64,000 nucleotides of DNA from Tethya wilhelma (Eukaryota > Porifera > Demospongiae > Tethyida > Tethyidae), in contig CAXIPT010000001.1 of the NCBI GenBank assembly GCA_964030475.1, forward strand, positions 17,520,514-17,584,513, written 5' to 3'. This document shows, piece after piece, positions 1-13,658 of this stretch; positions within the stretch are counted from its first letter, which is position 1, and each line of letters begins with the position of its first letter. The notes beneath the pieces were generated by a model that made no database searches, was not told the DNA's origin, and saw only the letters and a program-made list of their open reading frames with translations. A program made the position numbers and the translations under genes.

Positions 1-65
<65 letters not shown>
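1..65. repeat. (GA)n microsatellite at the left edge
   Basis: Pure GA dinucleotide run that begins before the window. Similar GA/CT runs recur at introns throughout the window, so this may also be intronic. Confidence 0.95.
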
Positions 66-68
<3 letters not shown>

Positions 69-1614
69 AGTTTTCATAATCACCAAATCAAAAAAAAAAA
101 AAATCAAGATGAAGGGATGAAACTCAGTTATGTTCACTAAACCAGCCTCCAGGAGGAAGTGGAAAGGCCACTCACTTTATGGGATAAAATTAATGGTATT
201 TATTGACGATTCCAAAACACCATCCATCCACCTTCCATCCCAATCAATTCTATGTAAGACATGCACATTAAATTCTTTTGTACAAGAATTTTCCCGACTG
301 ATCTATGATAGGAATGTGAGTGGGAAGAGTAGACCTTCGTGTAGACTGGAATTTGGAGAAACAAAGCAAAACACAAGAACTAATGTTTTATAGACTTTGC
401 TCATGTGTGTGTGTGTGTGTGGATGAAAAAAATATAAAGTGTCTTGATGTGGAACACTCCTACATCAATCTTCCACACTTCAAAAAAAAAGATGCTCTAG
501 TTTCATTGCATCATAATGACATCACTATATGGGCAGCTGACAGGAAGAGGTAAGACACACAAACATTCACCAATGTGTACACATCAGACCAGCTATGATA
601 ACACTTGCAATAACACACACACACACACATAAATATACACACACATGCAGTGCAATCCATAGTGAATGTCATCTGTTATCAATGACGTTATCATGTCAGG
701 ACATTATATCTTGAGACAAATGTTATTCTTCTTATACTCCAGCTGCTTTGACGATAATCATTGCACGTCAATTTCATTTTGGGATTTTAATGTACCAAAC
801 AATTTTAAACACACACACACATTCAGTAGTAGATGGTTTTCACATATCTTTGCTAGCAACAAAGATATCTGTGAAATATTATTGCAGAATTTATGAATGG
901 TAAAAACTCAAAAACATGCACGCTTCTAAAGTATTACTGAAACACAAGCCATTGTGGTAAAATTGACATCATTACACCAGTTGCTGTCTAATAGTAAATT
1001 TTCTTCAAATTGCCAAATAGTTCATACGTACACACACATTACATGGATTGAATCAGCCAATTTAAAATGACCAATCATGGCCAGTGTCAATTTGCCAAAT
1101 CATAGATAATATAGCCAATGTAGTTAGTGAATGAAACTTATACAGCTTTCAGTAATCCAATCAGGCTGCTACATAGCTTGTTCACTGCAAGGCCACTTGA
1201 CTCTGTTCTTAGATGATCAGTGTTATATACACGTTTTCAAGTAGCGAAAAGATCAAGCATCACCAGTGCTACAAATGACATCACATTGACTGTACAATTA
1301 TGCATACATTTTCACTCACACTACTTATACCTCTAGTATGGAGAGTACACTAAACCATTAACATACAAAGTTGGTGTGCAAAGAATATGGAGCTTCCTAC
1401 TTCAATTAAAAACCTAAAGGACACCACAAGAATCTGAAATGAGTGAGAATGAACATATTCACAAAACCATAGAAAGAGGCACACACCACTCCCTTGAGCC
1501 CTCCAAAAGAAAGTTACCCATCACACACACAAAGTACTTTTGCTGCACTAGTCTGTGTACGTGTAGCTACGACTAGTTGGCCAGTGAGTCTCAAACGACA
1601 GAGAAGAACCACTT
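66..1614. other. No gene recognised
   Basis: AT-rich sequence with short CA/GT runs near 405-420, 614-630 and 808-820. The ORFs here (up to 87 codons) are lysine/serine/histidine-rich, lack plausible splice partners and resemble no family I know. I see no RNA gene. Confidence 0.5.
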
Positions 1615-1794
1615 TCACCTCTCAAACTGATAGTGAATCATATCAAAGTTCTCCCAAACACTGCTGACCTTGACGAGAATTCCTTCTTGACAGATCACTT
1701 CTTTCTCTTTGGTCTTTCCGTCTTGAAGAAAGATGACTCCAGGCGAACGAAGACCGTTTAGAATGCTCTTGACTTTAATCTTTCCCATGGCCAT
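1615..1794 (-). CDS. Small ORF of 59 residues, unknown function
   Basis: Open frame that starts MAMGKIKVK and ends at TGA (1615-1617). The composition looks protein-like: balanced charged and hydrophobic residues, one Trp, no low complexity, with hydrophobic stretches such as SPGVIFLQDG and EGILVKVSSVWENFD. The same frame upstream also reads as plausible protein (EPCTLIEKIKKEPFSTKHD) before a TAA, so it could be one exon of a larger gene or a short gene of its own. It lies 336 bp downstream of the BAZ1A stop on the same strand. I do not recognise it. Whether it is transcribed is unknown. Confidence 0.35.
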   Translation of the reverse strand: MAMGKIKVKSILNGLRSPGVIFLQDGKTKEKEVICQEGILVKVSSVWENFDMIHYQFER

Positions 1795-2130
1795 AGCTTA
1801 GTCATGCTTAGTACTGAAAGGCTCTTTCTTGATCTTTTCAATCAGTGTGCAAGGCTCATGCACACGCACACCGTGTACCGACATTTATCAGCTAATTAAT
1901 TGACGTAACTTGTTTCAATTCAGTAAAATTCCGTATATCACAACTGTATACTCATATCGTTAACAGAGGAGAGAGAATCGAATAAGCAAAGTAGATAATT
2001 ATTCAATAATGAAAAACCACAGCAACACAACCGCAATGTAATAGGCCACTTTAGATAATGAATAAAAAGTTTCTGAAAGATAGATTATACAGCCAACTAC
2101 TTCTCCTGTATAACAATGGAATCTCCGTCG

Positions 2131-2448
2131 CTAATGTCTTCGTCTGGTGGACATACGATGGGGGCCACCCCCAGCTGTGGCGTCATCACCCAGCACACCA
2201 CTTCCAAAAAGGCTCAAATCTTTGAGACCCAGATCGCTGCACCTCTTCTCAAAGAACTTCTTGAGAGAGATGGCGGCCTTCCCAATGTCGGAGTGGCGCT
2301 TGTGGTACTTGAGACAGTTGGAGAAGATGAGCTGCATGTCGCCGACAAAGTCTTCCAGGCCGTCGTAGCTGCTGCACTTGACTTTACTCTTGACAGTCCG
2401 CAGGTCCATTGGAACAGGTATGAGATCAGCATAGTCTGGATACTGTGA

Positions 2449-2482
<34 letters not shown>

Positions 2483-5400
2483 AGATACATACAGGTACTG
2501 TTTAGGTGTCAGACGATTAAATAGGACTACTAATCAACATTCCAAAAGGTGCAGAGGTCATCATTACCCCTCCTACAGGGAAATCAGTAGTGCTCAATTA
2601 AGCTGAGAATTTACCATAGTACAACCGACAGATAATGGAGTCCCCCATAAAGTATGACTTGCAACAATAGAGTAAGAAAAGATGTCCACATAATAATTCA
2701 TTTTTAATAGGGAGATAAACTTAAAACAGAGTTACCTAGACGTCTGGTTGACCATCAAAGATGAATGTGGATGCTCAACAGCTCAAATTATTACGTACAA
2801 ATAGCAAACATTCTACAAATACTGATGCTTCATAGTAGACTCAACAGAGCATGGTAGAATGGTCATGCAACATTAACCTCTGAAAAACAGAGATATTTAT
2901 CTAGTGACTCAGTTGACATTCACAATTACACACAAATCAGTGATGTCCTCTTAGGCATTCCTTTACCCCCCCCTCCTCTTCACACCCTCACCCCTCACAC
3001 CCTCACACTCTCACACACCAACCTCTCTCTTCTTGACGGGCAAGGCGAAGTGGATGCTCTCCTCCTGCTGACTGACCTCCTCCCACAGCGCCTCACACAG
3101 TTGCATTTCCAAGCCTTTCTGCTCTCTCTTCCCAGCACTGGTCCTCTGCTTGGAGCTCTGACACTTGAGGTCAATCATGGCCGCTATCACACTCTCCGCC
3201 TTAGAATGGTGCACGGGAGATTGCAAATCGTCCAGCTTGAGCTTCTTACGAGCAGAGCCTCCAGTTTCCTTGGGGGTGGAGTTGGACTGGGAGTTCTTTC
3301 TGCCACGACCTGACACTGTGGTGGTTGCCACAGCAACTGGTGGAGTTGTAGCATTCTTTGGTGGTCTACCACGTCCCCTCTTCACAGGTGGCTCTGGGGG
3401 AGCACTTTGAACCTGCTTGGACTTTTTGTTGGAATTCTGCTGCTGACTAGCAGCACTTTTCTTGGCCTTTTTAGTGGTAGTTTTTCGATTAGTGGTCTTA
3501 GGTTCTACACGTGACTTGCTAGCTCTGAGGCTCTTCCTGGTGGCCACACCCACTTCCTCCCCCTCCCCATCCATGTCCTCTTGCTCCGAGTCCCCCTGGT
3601 CTCCTTCGTCGTCATCTGACTGATCATTGTCGTCCGACTCTTGGCTCTCTTCTCCTCCAGCATCACTTTCACTCGACTCTTCCTCTTCGTAAAACACGAC
3701 GCGTTTGACCCTCCGTGGTTTGATGGGCGTCACTGGCTGGCACTCGTAACAGAACCAGTCTCCCTCTGGGATGGTCTTGAGGGGCGGTTTGAGGCAGTAG
3801 GTGTGGTAGCCATGATCGCAACCGTCGCAGAGGAGGAGAAATTCGTCGCCACACTTCCTTCGACAGATTCTACAGCGGACGTTCATGAGTGACTTGCTCC
3901 ACATGACGGCACGTTCGAGCGTAGCCATGTGCACAAAGATTTGCGAGAAGCTTGTAGCTTTGGCGAGAGAGGCCCTCCACTCTTGGAGACAGGTGTCGCT
4001 CTCTTTGGGTGGATCTTTCTTCTTGTCTTTGTTCTTTTGCTTCTTCTTCTGGTCGACAGCAACCCCGAGAGGATACATGAGATATTTCTTCTCAATACCA
4101 GCTTGGATGTCAAGGAGTGCCTTGGAGAGTTGGCGCACGGATGGATCCACAAGGGGCGTGACGATCCCTCGCCTTGCTTGCTCCCCTGCTCCTGGCCACG
4201 GAGACACAGACCTTGAATGAGAAGGTCCAGGAGTGCTCTGTTTCGGGTCGTTCTCTTTCGAGGACTGCACTGAACTCGGTGCGGGAATCTCTGCAGCAGC
4301 TCCGGAATTTTCTATCATATCTCTCCATTCTGCACGACTGTCGATGTCCCTCAGAAAGCCTAGGTTTCCGATGTGAATCTTCTCTTCAATGTCCAGGATC
4401 TGCTCTCTGAGGTAGAGCTCAAGATACTCGTCTGCACTGTCGTACTTGGGCTGTGGCATTGGTGGTCGGGTGGATTCAGGTTGAAATGGACACTTTGACA
4501 ATTTAGGTTCGAAATGCAAGCGTTTGAGTTTGAGGATCTTTTTCAATTCGACCTCACGAATTCCACGCACATTCAGAGAGTCTAGCAGAGTGGTGATATC
4601 CTCAGGGGCAGTATAACAGGACCACGTGACTCCATCTGGTACCGAGTTCTCACCTCCAGGCTGTTGAGCAGGTGTTTGTTGACGAGAGACTTCAGGCGTG
4701 GGTGTTAGCGACCCAGGGGTGGAGACTTTCGATTTGTTGCTGCTCTTAGGTGGTGCTTGTTCATTGGACAGTGTGGGGTCAGAGTACATTAACTGAGGTA
4801 GGTCGGATATGTGTATGAGAGGAGGTGGGAGGGGCTTGGAAGGAGAGGGCGTGGTCAGATCAACAACTGATGCACTGCCATTTACTTTGAGGGTCGAATT
4901 GACAGGAATGCAAGCCATACGGTTTGCTTCTGATTTAACCATCACAGCAGTGGGTGAGATTAGCTTCTGGTTCGATGGCACCATCACATTCGGCTGTGCC
5001 TGTGTCGCTGTCGTGGTGGTGGTAGCACTAAGACCATCGTCCACCACTATCTCAGGTTCTTCTTTCAGCGACGTGCTACCGAGAACCTTCTGCTGTTCAG
5101 CCAGTGTGTCACTGGGCCTGGTGTCCTCCACATAGAGCCCGGGCAGACTGGGAAACATCCAATAGTTGCGGTGGTAGCGATCGCAGCCCAGTGGTTTGAC
5201 ATTAATGGCTACATTGGCTTCAATGAGTTCCTCGTTCAGTTTGAACAGCTCTTCATCGATTCTTGCCCTGTGTTCCTCTTCAGTCTCTTTCTCTCCACCT
5301 TCATCCACTTCGATTTTTGACAGTGGTGGCTCTGAAACCTCCATCTTTTCGTCTTGATTGGAACTGGTTGGTTCGGGAGCCTCTGCAGACACTTCGTTTG

Positions 5401-5654
5401 CTGATGAAGAAGGTTGTTCTGTTGGTGCAGTGCTACTCGGGTCACTGCTGGTTGCTAGGGTGACAGAGTTGGTCTCCATGGCAACAGCTGATGATGAAGG
5501 TAGGGTGGAACTGCAGAGGGAAAAGGTTTTAAACAAATGACTAATATATGATTGCCATATAAATGTATATATGGTCATATGATTTAATGCTCATTAATTT
5601 TGTGTGTATGTACAAAATACAAAATTATACTGTAGTTACAGGAATAGTTTGCAT

Positions 5655-5698
<44 letters not shown>

Positions 5699-8600
5699 CT
5701 CACCTGGAAGAATCTGCTTTCTTTTTCTCTGCCTCCTGCTGCTTCTTCAACCTAGCCTTCTCCATCTTGACCTTGTGTAGCGCAGCCTTTTCTTCTTTCT
5801 TTCTCTTGTCTTCTGAAAACTGTATCTCCCTGATTTTCTTGCGAGCCTTCTTAGCTTTGATGACAGCCTCGTCGATGTACTCCCTCGTCACAGAGTAGGT
5901 CAGCAACTGGCCACACAGCGTGGAAAGAATCTGAAGCTTGTCGAAGGGAGAGAGGCTGTAGACGGATGAGCGAGCAAGAGAATCAAAAATATCTGGTCTT
6001 CTCAGTCTAAGAGCAATAGCCGGTTCATCGGAGTCCGAGAACCCCCCTCTGCGACTGTGTCTGAACCAACTCCGATCCCCCGTCTCAGCGTAGCCTCCAC
6101 TCGACAGCAGATGGAGTCTGAGGACCTCCGAGCACGTGTAAGGGTTGAGCACCATCTCATTGAGCAGGATGTGCTGGGTGAGGCGTGTCCACGAGGAGAA
6201 GGTCACTGCTGAAGCGATGATTCCCTGAATTCGAACATCAAGAGGTTTTGTCTCCTCATCTGGCATTCCATCCATCTCGTTATCAACATTAAACCCAGGG
6301 GCACCCTCTTCTCTTCCATCTTTGGGACTTTCTTCTCGACCTGCCTCAACCTCAGCCATCTCCCGACCGTTGGTCTCCTTCTCTTCACCGAGGGATTTGT
6401 CCTGGCCACCTTCAGAGGGACTGTCGATTGGCTTCCCATTTTCTTCAGCGGCAGTCTTGGCAGTCTTCTTGGTCTTGTCTTTGTTGAGGTGGTCTTCATA
6501 TTCCTCCTCCATTGCCACAAAGATGGCCTACAAGAAAGAATAGATAAATAAATAAAGGAACATAAACTGTGGTGAAAAATGGTCTAAATGGGAATTTATC
6601 ACAGGGTTCAAACTTTTGCACATTTTTTTTGCAAACCATGATCCGATCACAAAAATAAAAAGAGTTAAATTTTAAAATTAGCAATAGGCTTATACTCTGT
6701 AATCATCAATGAAAAACTTAAAAACCGTGAATATTTACATTCTATATACAGTGAAAACTAAAATTTCCCTGCACACAATTTTCATTAGTATTGTATATTA
6801 TAGGAGAGCCTCACAAACGGGTATAGACAAAATTACACTATTTGATCTCTCCCACCCATATATATAGGTGGGATATAGTGTGGGGGGTACGCTAAATCCC
6901 TCCTATATATATGGGCAGGCAGGGCAAAATCTTGGCGTACCCCACGCTAAATATCCCACCCATATATATGGGAGTGATTTAGCGTAGGGGTACGCTATTT
7001 TCCTCCTATATATATAGGAGGGATTTAGCGTACCCCCCACACTATATCCCACCTATATATATGGATGGGAGAGATCAAATAGTGTAATTTTGTACAAACC
7101 CCTCACAAATGAGGCTGGTATAATGTGTTGTATATATCCATAGATATTATAAACTACGTAACCGTTTACGTAGTCTCTATTATCTATGATATATCGTATT
7201 GTGCTGTCTGCTCAAGACAAAAACCAACAACTCACTTGTAACAAGAACTTGATGATCTCAAAGAGAAAGCTGTCCACCTGCTCTGTTGTCACTGCATACT
7301 CAATGTCATCTATCAAACATAACAACAAGAATGAGAGCATCAACTCATCACCCATTTGCACTAGTAACACCTTTATGAGCGACTTGTAGTGTGGGTACAT
7401 TTGGTGAGAATTAAAATTTGGCAAATTGACAAATCAAATTATTCTATAGTTCATCAACTGCCCAACAGTTCTGTATGCATGCACACACATAACTATAAAC
7501 AGTGCAATGTGCAGGAGTGAAGTGCCAATTGTAAATTTCCCAAACTTAATGCTCACCAAATTCCTCTGCTATACGGTACTAGGCAATACAATCAGAAATT
7601 AAATACAACCCACACTAGACTAAGACCGTTCGTACTGGCTGATTGACTCACCAAAGCTGATGCCTCCACGGATGATCTCCTTGATGTTGAAGAGAGGGCC
7701 AAAGGAGTGAAGGAACTCCATCACCATCACCGCCTCTCCAAACAGCACCGGAGGGAGGCTTGTCCGGACAGGAGTGGCCACGGGCAGAGGCTGGAGGTGG
7801 ATTGTGATGAATATACAAGGTTGAAAGGTTCAGTTTCACAACATACGTAAAAAGATCTATTTCTGCAAAAATATTCACTCCACAATGTTGTGCACACTAC
7901 AATCAACAAGTATTGCTACATGGTGTCTACACATGAGTCGATATGCATGTAGTTATGGGAGTGCAATAATACACCCATGCACATGGCTGACCGGACAGTT
8001 CCTTTCTAAAACTATGCGTGCAATGAGCACAATAATGGATAGTATGGGAACCACACCACTCTCTCTCTCTCTCACCTTGCTGTTCTCACAAAGGAGATCT
8101 TCACGAGGTTTCAGCCACTCCTTCTGTCTTTGTTTCTCCAGCCTCCTCTGCTCTTGTTGCTCACGGATCTTCTGCAATCTCTCCTCCTTCTTGATCTGTT
8201 TCTCCAGCTCTCTCTGGATCATTCTCAGTCGTCGTTCCTCCTCAGCAATCCTCTTCATCTCAGCCATTTCTTCTTCCGATAAAGACTTCTTTTTGACGAC
8301 ATTCTTTTTCAGATCCATTTGCTTGAATTTCTTGGCCTTGTTGAGTACCTTGAGAGCCTCCACCTTGCTGCGAGGAGTCTTGGGTGATTTTGGTGTCTTG
8401 GGAGATTTTGGAGTCTTGTGAGGGGATTTTAGCGGGGACTTCTTGCGAGGAGAACCAGAGACCTTAGGGAAGATCATGCTGGCTTTGGGAGATTTAGGAG
8501 TCTTGCTCATCGACTTGGTTTTACGTTTCTTCTTTGACTTATCTCCTGGAGTTTTTGGCGTCTTTTTTCCACTGGATTTTCTTCTCGATTTTCCTTCTGT

Positions 8601-10903
8601 TGAAGAGGCGAGGGAGGTGGGGCGAGACTTCTTTCGTTCACTTGTTCCAGGCGTGAAGAATGAATCGATGCTCACTTGAGAGAGAGACCTCTTCCTGCTT
8701 GATTTGGGCACGGGACTTGGAAGAGCTGCAAAGTCGACGGAACTTGGACCAAGAGCAAACTTTCGAACATACTCTTCCTAAAACATACGAAGCAGTAAGA
8801 CAATCAATAAATGCTTGAGTTAGGCCTACAGAACATACTATAGAAATGTTCACTTGTCCAATTTTCTGGGCAATTTCAACTAATTCTGAAGAGATTCTCA
8901 TGCATTTTAATTTTTCACGTGCTAAAATTTTCTAATGGCAAAAATTCCCCGATCTATGGTATATATAAGGCCATATTGGGTACACACACAAACATACAGG
9001 TCTTCATGGAATGAAGGAATGATACAACAACAAACAAACAAACAAACAACCAATAACTCACCTTGATGGCAAAAGGGTGCTTCTCACTCATCCTGTAAAG
9101 AGCATTTCGAAGGAACATTTTGAGCTTTTTCGGAGTGAGCACACCTTTGGAGCGGGCCAGCTGACCTCCCTTTACTTGCACCTTATTGTCAGGCTCATTG
9201 ACGTGTACCACCAGATAGCAATACTCGGCTGGATCCAGCGTCACTTCGGGGGACAGTGGGGTTGACGGGGTTCGAGGGGTCTTGGCTTTGGTCCCCAAGT
9301 CCAGAACCCCCGGAGTGGCATTGCCGAGGGAGCTATCACTGTGAGCAGGAGGAAGTCCGTTCTGAGTCGGTGGAGAGGAACCAGCGACGTTGTTTGGGAG
9401 AGTTGAGTTGTGATTTGCAGGGATGAGAGGAGGAGGTGATTTCATGGAGGCAGCAGCCGCTGATGGCGAGAGGGGAGCTTTGACGGGGGAGAGGGTGATG
9501 ACCGATACTCTGACGGGGGATTTGAGTGGGCTTGATGAACCAAGGGGTGAGACTGGGGTCTTGGGCTGCGGTGGAATCACCTTGAGGACACGGACAGGTG
9601 TTAGGATCCTGTTGGGAGGTGGTGCGTAAATTTAACAAGCATGGAACACAAAAACAGGATAGATAGACAGTGACTATTAGACACAGAGCTGTGCATGTGC
9701 ATATAATTGCAGTGTAGCTCACACCACAAACAAAACTATATTCACAAGTGAGCAAAAAAATAAAAATACATGGATGAATTTTCTCCTGGAATTGCTCCCT
9801 AATTAAATATATTGGCCATATTTTTATCGATAATAATCATGGGAAAAAACCTTCCAATGAACACTAAAATTTTGTAAATTGGGAATTTTTTTGCACACAA
9901 TCACAGAATTTACAATGCAATGCAATGCAATGTAATACTTCCACATTTACAGTAAGCAAATAAGACAGAGACATGCATTGGTGAATTTGAAAAAAAAGCA
10001 AAACAAAACAAATAGGACTAACACGGTACTTACTTTGCCCCGCTGGTGGTGTTCTGGACCATGTCCAGACACTCTCCCTGGACAAACCGCTGACGAAAGA
10101 AGGCACAGATCTCATCGGCAAGAGTTCTCACGTTGGTCCTCCGCGTGTGGTGGACCAGATTCAACGACGCCTTTTGAAGACACTCTGGGAGACTGTCGAG
10201 AAGCTTCCTGGTCTCCCTCTCACTCTCCAGAGCCTGGGAGTAGGTGAGGTTACTCTGGCCAGTCAGTTCACACGTCCACACCAGGCTGTTGCAGAGGAAA
10301 TGACGACTGAAAAATTGCCTGTAAAATTAATGATCAAGAGCAGGATAACAATAAGCTAGAAAAGAGAACAGCTATTTCGAATCTCCCTGCAATCACTCTA
10401 TTATAATTAAAATGGCATTCTTTTGCAAAGTGATGGACATTATTATTATTACAGCAGCAAATTTCATGAGGTTCTTGTGAAAATTACGCACTAAAACCGC
10501 CAAGAGAATATACTTGCAAAGATGTGAATATGCATTACTCTTATTACTGGAGAAACCTAGCAGAATAAGAAGCAGAGTTGTCTCCAAGCTGGTGCAGGTG
10601 TCTACACACTCAACACGCTGCACTAGCGTGCAATGCAAGACGAGGTGTTGCATGGAAAACAATTGCATTAAAACAATGATTCCAATTAAAGCACTCCCGC
10701 CCATGTCAGCCAGTGACAACCACTGTCACCAGTGTATTGTTTCAAAAAACAAAAATAAGCCTCTTTTCACTCATTCAAACATGAACTTACTCATAGTCCC
10801 TGAACACTTCTTGTGTAGGTTGACACACAAACACTTCTTCATCAGAATCCAAGTCGCTAGGAACGGGATTTGGCTGGAAAGGCTTCTTATGAAGGAGCGG
10901 CAT
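2131..10903 (-). CDS. BAZ1A: BAZ1A/ACF1-like chromatin remodelling subunit (WAC-DDT-WHIM-PHD-bromodomain), nine exons
   Basis: Likely exons: 10903-10791, 10318-10034, 9608-9062, 8777-8076, 7790-7652, 7309-7236, 6527-5704, 5510-3023, 2442-2131. Phases close throughout to give about 1,827 residues. The start MPLLHKKPF matches the family start and opens a WAC domain (exons 1-2, with the motif [10 protein letters not shown]). Exon 4 holds proline/KTPKSP repeats and a basic coiled coil. Exons 5-7 hold the DDT domain ([17 protein letters not shown]). Exons 7-8 hold WHIM-type segments ([15 protein letters not shown]). A PHD finger follows with all its Cys/His ([22 protein letters not shown]), and exon 9 supplies the last part of the bromodomain ([14 protein letters not shown]). 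In other animals this protein pairs with the ISWI ATPase to space nucleosomes. The WAC start favours BAZ1A over BAZ1B. The exon 8 donor (GAG|gttggt) is weak. Confidence 0.88.
6827..7093. mobile_element. Foldback/MITE-like near-palindrome in BAZ1A intron 6
   Basis: The outer arms starting ACAAAATTACACTATTTGAT are repeated inverted at the other end, and the arms stay complementary for about 90 bases (blocks with CCCACCCATATATATAGGTG and TACGCTAAATCCCTCCTAT). The centre is a second short inverted repeat around the TATATA blocks. It has no coding capacity. I see no clear target duplication. Confidence 0.75.
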
Positions 10904-11237
10904 GGCTGGCAGATAATTGGAGGTTAGTCCAAGCACAGGGGTAGGATGTTTGGACGAACTTTTCCCCTCTGCTGTAGTTCTTTTTCGGCTCTGACACGTT
11001 CCAGGTCACAGTAGTGAAGGTAATCCGTCGTAAGATGTGTAGAAAAGGCCGAGAACGGTGTTTTTTGGTGAAAAATGAAGCAAAATCAACTTCTCGCTCA
11101 AATTCCAAGGCAATCGCTTTTCCCGCCACTTGTACACTTGCTCCGTATACTAAAAAACAAGACGGTCTCGTGATCCGTTGTTTTCCGCTGTGGTATAAAA
11201 GAGTCACTGTGTCCCGTTCTCTCAAGGCTTCACAATC
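10904..11237. promoter_or_regulatory. Shared divergent promoter region BAZ1A / TBP
   Basis: The start codons of BAZ1A (minus) and TBP (plus) are 334 bp apart with nothing between. A TATAAAAG box lies on the plus strand at 11194-11201, 37 nt before the TBP ATG, so the TBP 5' leader must be very short if this box is used. No comparable box is seen facing BAZ1A. Confidence 0.55.
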
Positions 11238-13226
11238 ATGGCATCGGGATCCAGCAGTCAGTCTAGCGACCAAAACACTCCACAACACCCTCTCATCATG
11301 CCTTCCCCTCTACCAGACCCTATGACCCCAAGGACCAGTTGGATGGAGGTAAAAGTGCACTCAACTTTATTTCTTGACTTTTGTTAATATATAAATATAA
11401 GCTGATTGTACACTATTCTCTGTATCTTATATTAAAATGGTCTTTGTCTTCTTTTTAGCAACAACAAACACCATCTGGATTCACTCCAGGGAGTGCCAAC
11501 CCTACGAGCTCTCTCATGCCCCCTCCCTCTGCTCCCCCGTCTCATGCTCTTCCCTCTCCGAGTCCCTCCTCATTACCCTCATCCTCGTACCCATCCTCGG
11601 CTAGTCCCATGTCTCCTGCCACGCCCCTCTCCACTGCCGAGAGTGTGGGGATTGTACCTCAACTACAGTGAGTTCACATCAAGATCTCATAACATTGATT
11701 TGGGATCAACCCTCTGTTTATAATAACATTGTGCATTCTGACTTCCATACACTCACTCACTCCTACATACTGAGAGAATGCACAAGCACCAAACGTACAC
11801 ACATACTCATGCACAAGCACACACATGCACAAGCACACACACACACACATACACACACACAAAATATACATAGGAACATCGTATCCACTGTGAACCTTGG
11901 TTGTAAACTCGACCTCAAGAAGATTGCACTCCATGCCAGAAATGCAGAGTACAATCCAAAAGTAAGTACGTAGTTCAAGACTCACACACACTGTAGTTGT
12001 GCCTGCTTATCAACTGTATGTACATCTCTTTGTTATTAAAATGTGCCTTTAGAGATTTGCAGCTGTCATCATGAGAATTCGGGACCCTCGAACAACTGCT
12101 CTGGTGTTTAGCTCAGGCAAGATGGTGTGTACTGGAGCTAAGAGGTGTGCATGTGCGTGTGTGTGTGTGTGTTCACGATGTCTCCACGGTGTGTACGTAT
12201 GTTTGTGTCTGTAGTGTGTGTATTCATACACATGCTTGCCAGTTGTACATTCTTGTGTGTTTGATCTTGATTCATCTTTTCTTCACTCTCACACACACAG
12301 TGAAGAGCTGTCAAGATTGGCAGCCAGGAAGTATGCTAGAATTATTCAAAAGTTAGGATTTCCAGTAAGCGGCACAATTATTGCATTATCATTACTGCAC
12401 ACACCATTAGAGCTACTAAGATGCTTCATACTCTGTATGTGGTTCTCCCATTACAGGCACGATTTATGGAGTTCAAGATTCAAAACATGGTTGGAAGTTG
12501 TGATGTCAAGTTTCCGATTCGACTGGAAGGTCTTGTGATAAAGCACGGCCAGTTTTCAAGGTAAGAGCAGAATCAACTCGTCTCCTACACAACTTGGTAT
12601 GGGGTCGTCAGATCAATATGCTGTGTATGTGAGAAACAGTATTTGACATGCTACGTGGGTGACCACTTATCAAATCATCAATTGCTCCCTCATCAGCTGT
12701 CCATAACTTTTGTTTCTTTGCAGTTACGAGCCAGAGTTGTTCCCTGGTCTTATCTATCGGATGGTGAGACCAAGAATTGTTCTGCTGATCTTTGTCTCAG
12801 GCAAGGTTGTGCTCACAGGTAAGAAAGCCTATATCTTCCCTGCATACTTAGAGTGACTTTCTGTGATTCTAGGAATTGATTTAAGTGCTTACGTTAGGTA
12901 TATTGCACCGTGGCACAGTTGTGGTGCTTGAAATGTGATAGTTTAATTATGGGTAGTATACCGACTGACATTGGAATATAATATAACCATGACTTTTTAT
13001 TTACCTCAAAATATGTAGATTATGATACCTGAACTCTATAATTATAGTCATCTTTGCTACTTGATTTGCATTAACTGTTGATTTATTGTCAGGTGCTAAA
13101 GAACGTTCAGAAATCATCACAGCATTCAACAACATTTATCCCATTTTGAAGAAGTTCAAGAAGACTGAAACACTCAAAAAAGTATATTTATTCTCTCACA
13201 TGATTGTGTTACCCACAGTACAGTAA
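11238..13226 (+). CDS. TBP: TATA-box-binding protein, eight exons
   Basis: Exons: 11238-11348, 11459-11667, 11874-11961, 12053-12144, 12301-12364, 12457-12560, 12724-12818, 13093-13226; about 298 residues. The N-terminus (about 105 residues) is Ser/Pro-rich with only a three-Gln run, not a long polyQ tract. The core carries both saddle repeats: [39 protein letters not shown] and, in repeat 2, [13 protein letters not shown] and [16 protein letters not shown]. It binds TATA DNA and nucleates all three polymerase pre-initiation complexes. After the usual C-terminus the frame runs on for about 14 residues to TAA. A short extra exon at 13274 (CTGGACTGCTAG) is an alternative end. Exon 7 and 8 homologues recur at 29.2-29.8 kb. 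Confidence 0.96.
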
Positions 13227-13658
13227 TGACATATAGTGTATGAATATTGTTTAATCATCCTCCATCTATTCTAGCTGGACTGCTAGTGATCTCAAATTTT
13301 TAATAAAATCTCATTCCATCCAGTTTGCGTACGTATGTCACTGACTGTATCCATTTTTGATTTTTTGTTGTTGTTTTTGTCATTTTATTCGGTATATATA
13401 TATACTCGGTTCAATTGGTTTCACTTTCAGTTGGTATTCAGTTACCAGACATTATTGATAACATTCTTACTTTGTGTTCAAACTAGCTGGTGACATACTG
13501 AGATTTCCTATACTGCAATTTGCGTGAATATATGGTTATCAAAACATAACAACCATCTATACTGTGCATGCATAAGTCAACAAATCAATTAGATTCAATT
13601 TCCACCTGCTAGCGCTTGCGTGCATGCAATTTTTCTGATGTTGCCATTAAAACTGCAT
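13227..13658. other. 3' flank of TBP up to the LTR element
   Basis: AT-rich, no ORF. It ends with TGCAT (13654-13658), the left copy of the LTR element's target duplication. Most of it is repeated at 29.8-30.1 kb. Confidence 0.6.

Noticed and set aside
2131..10903. BAZ2-type identity (with TAM/MBD domain)
   Set aside because: There is a clear N-terminal WAC domain and no MBD; BAZ1A fits.
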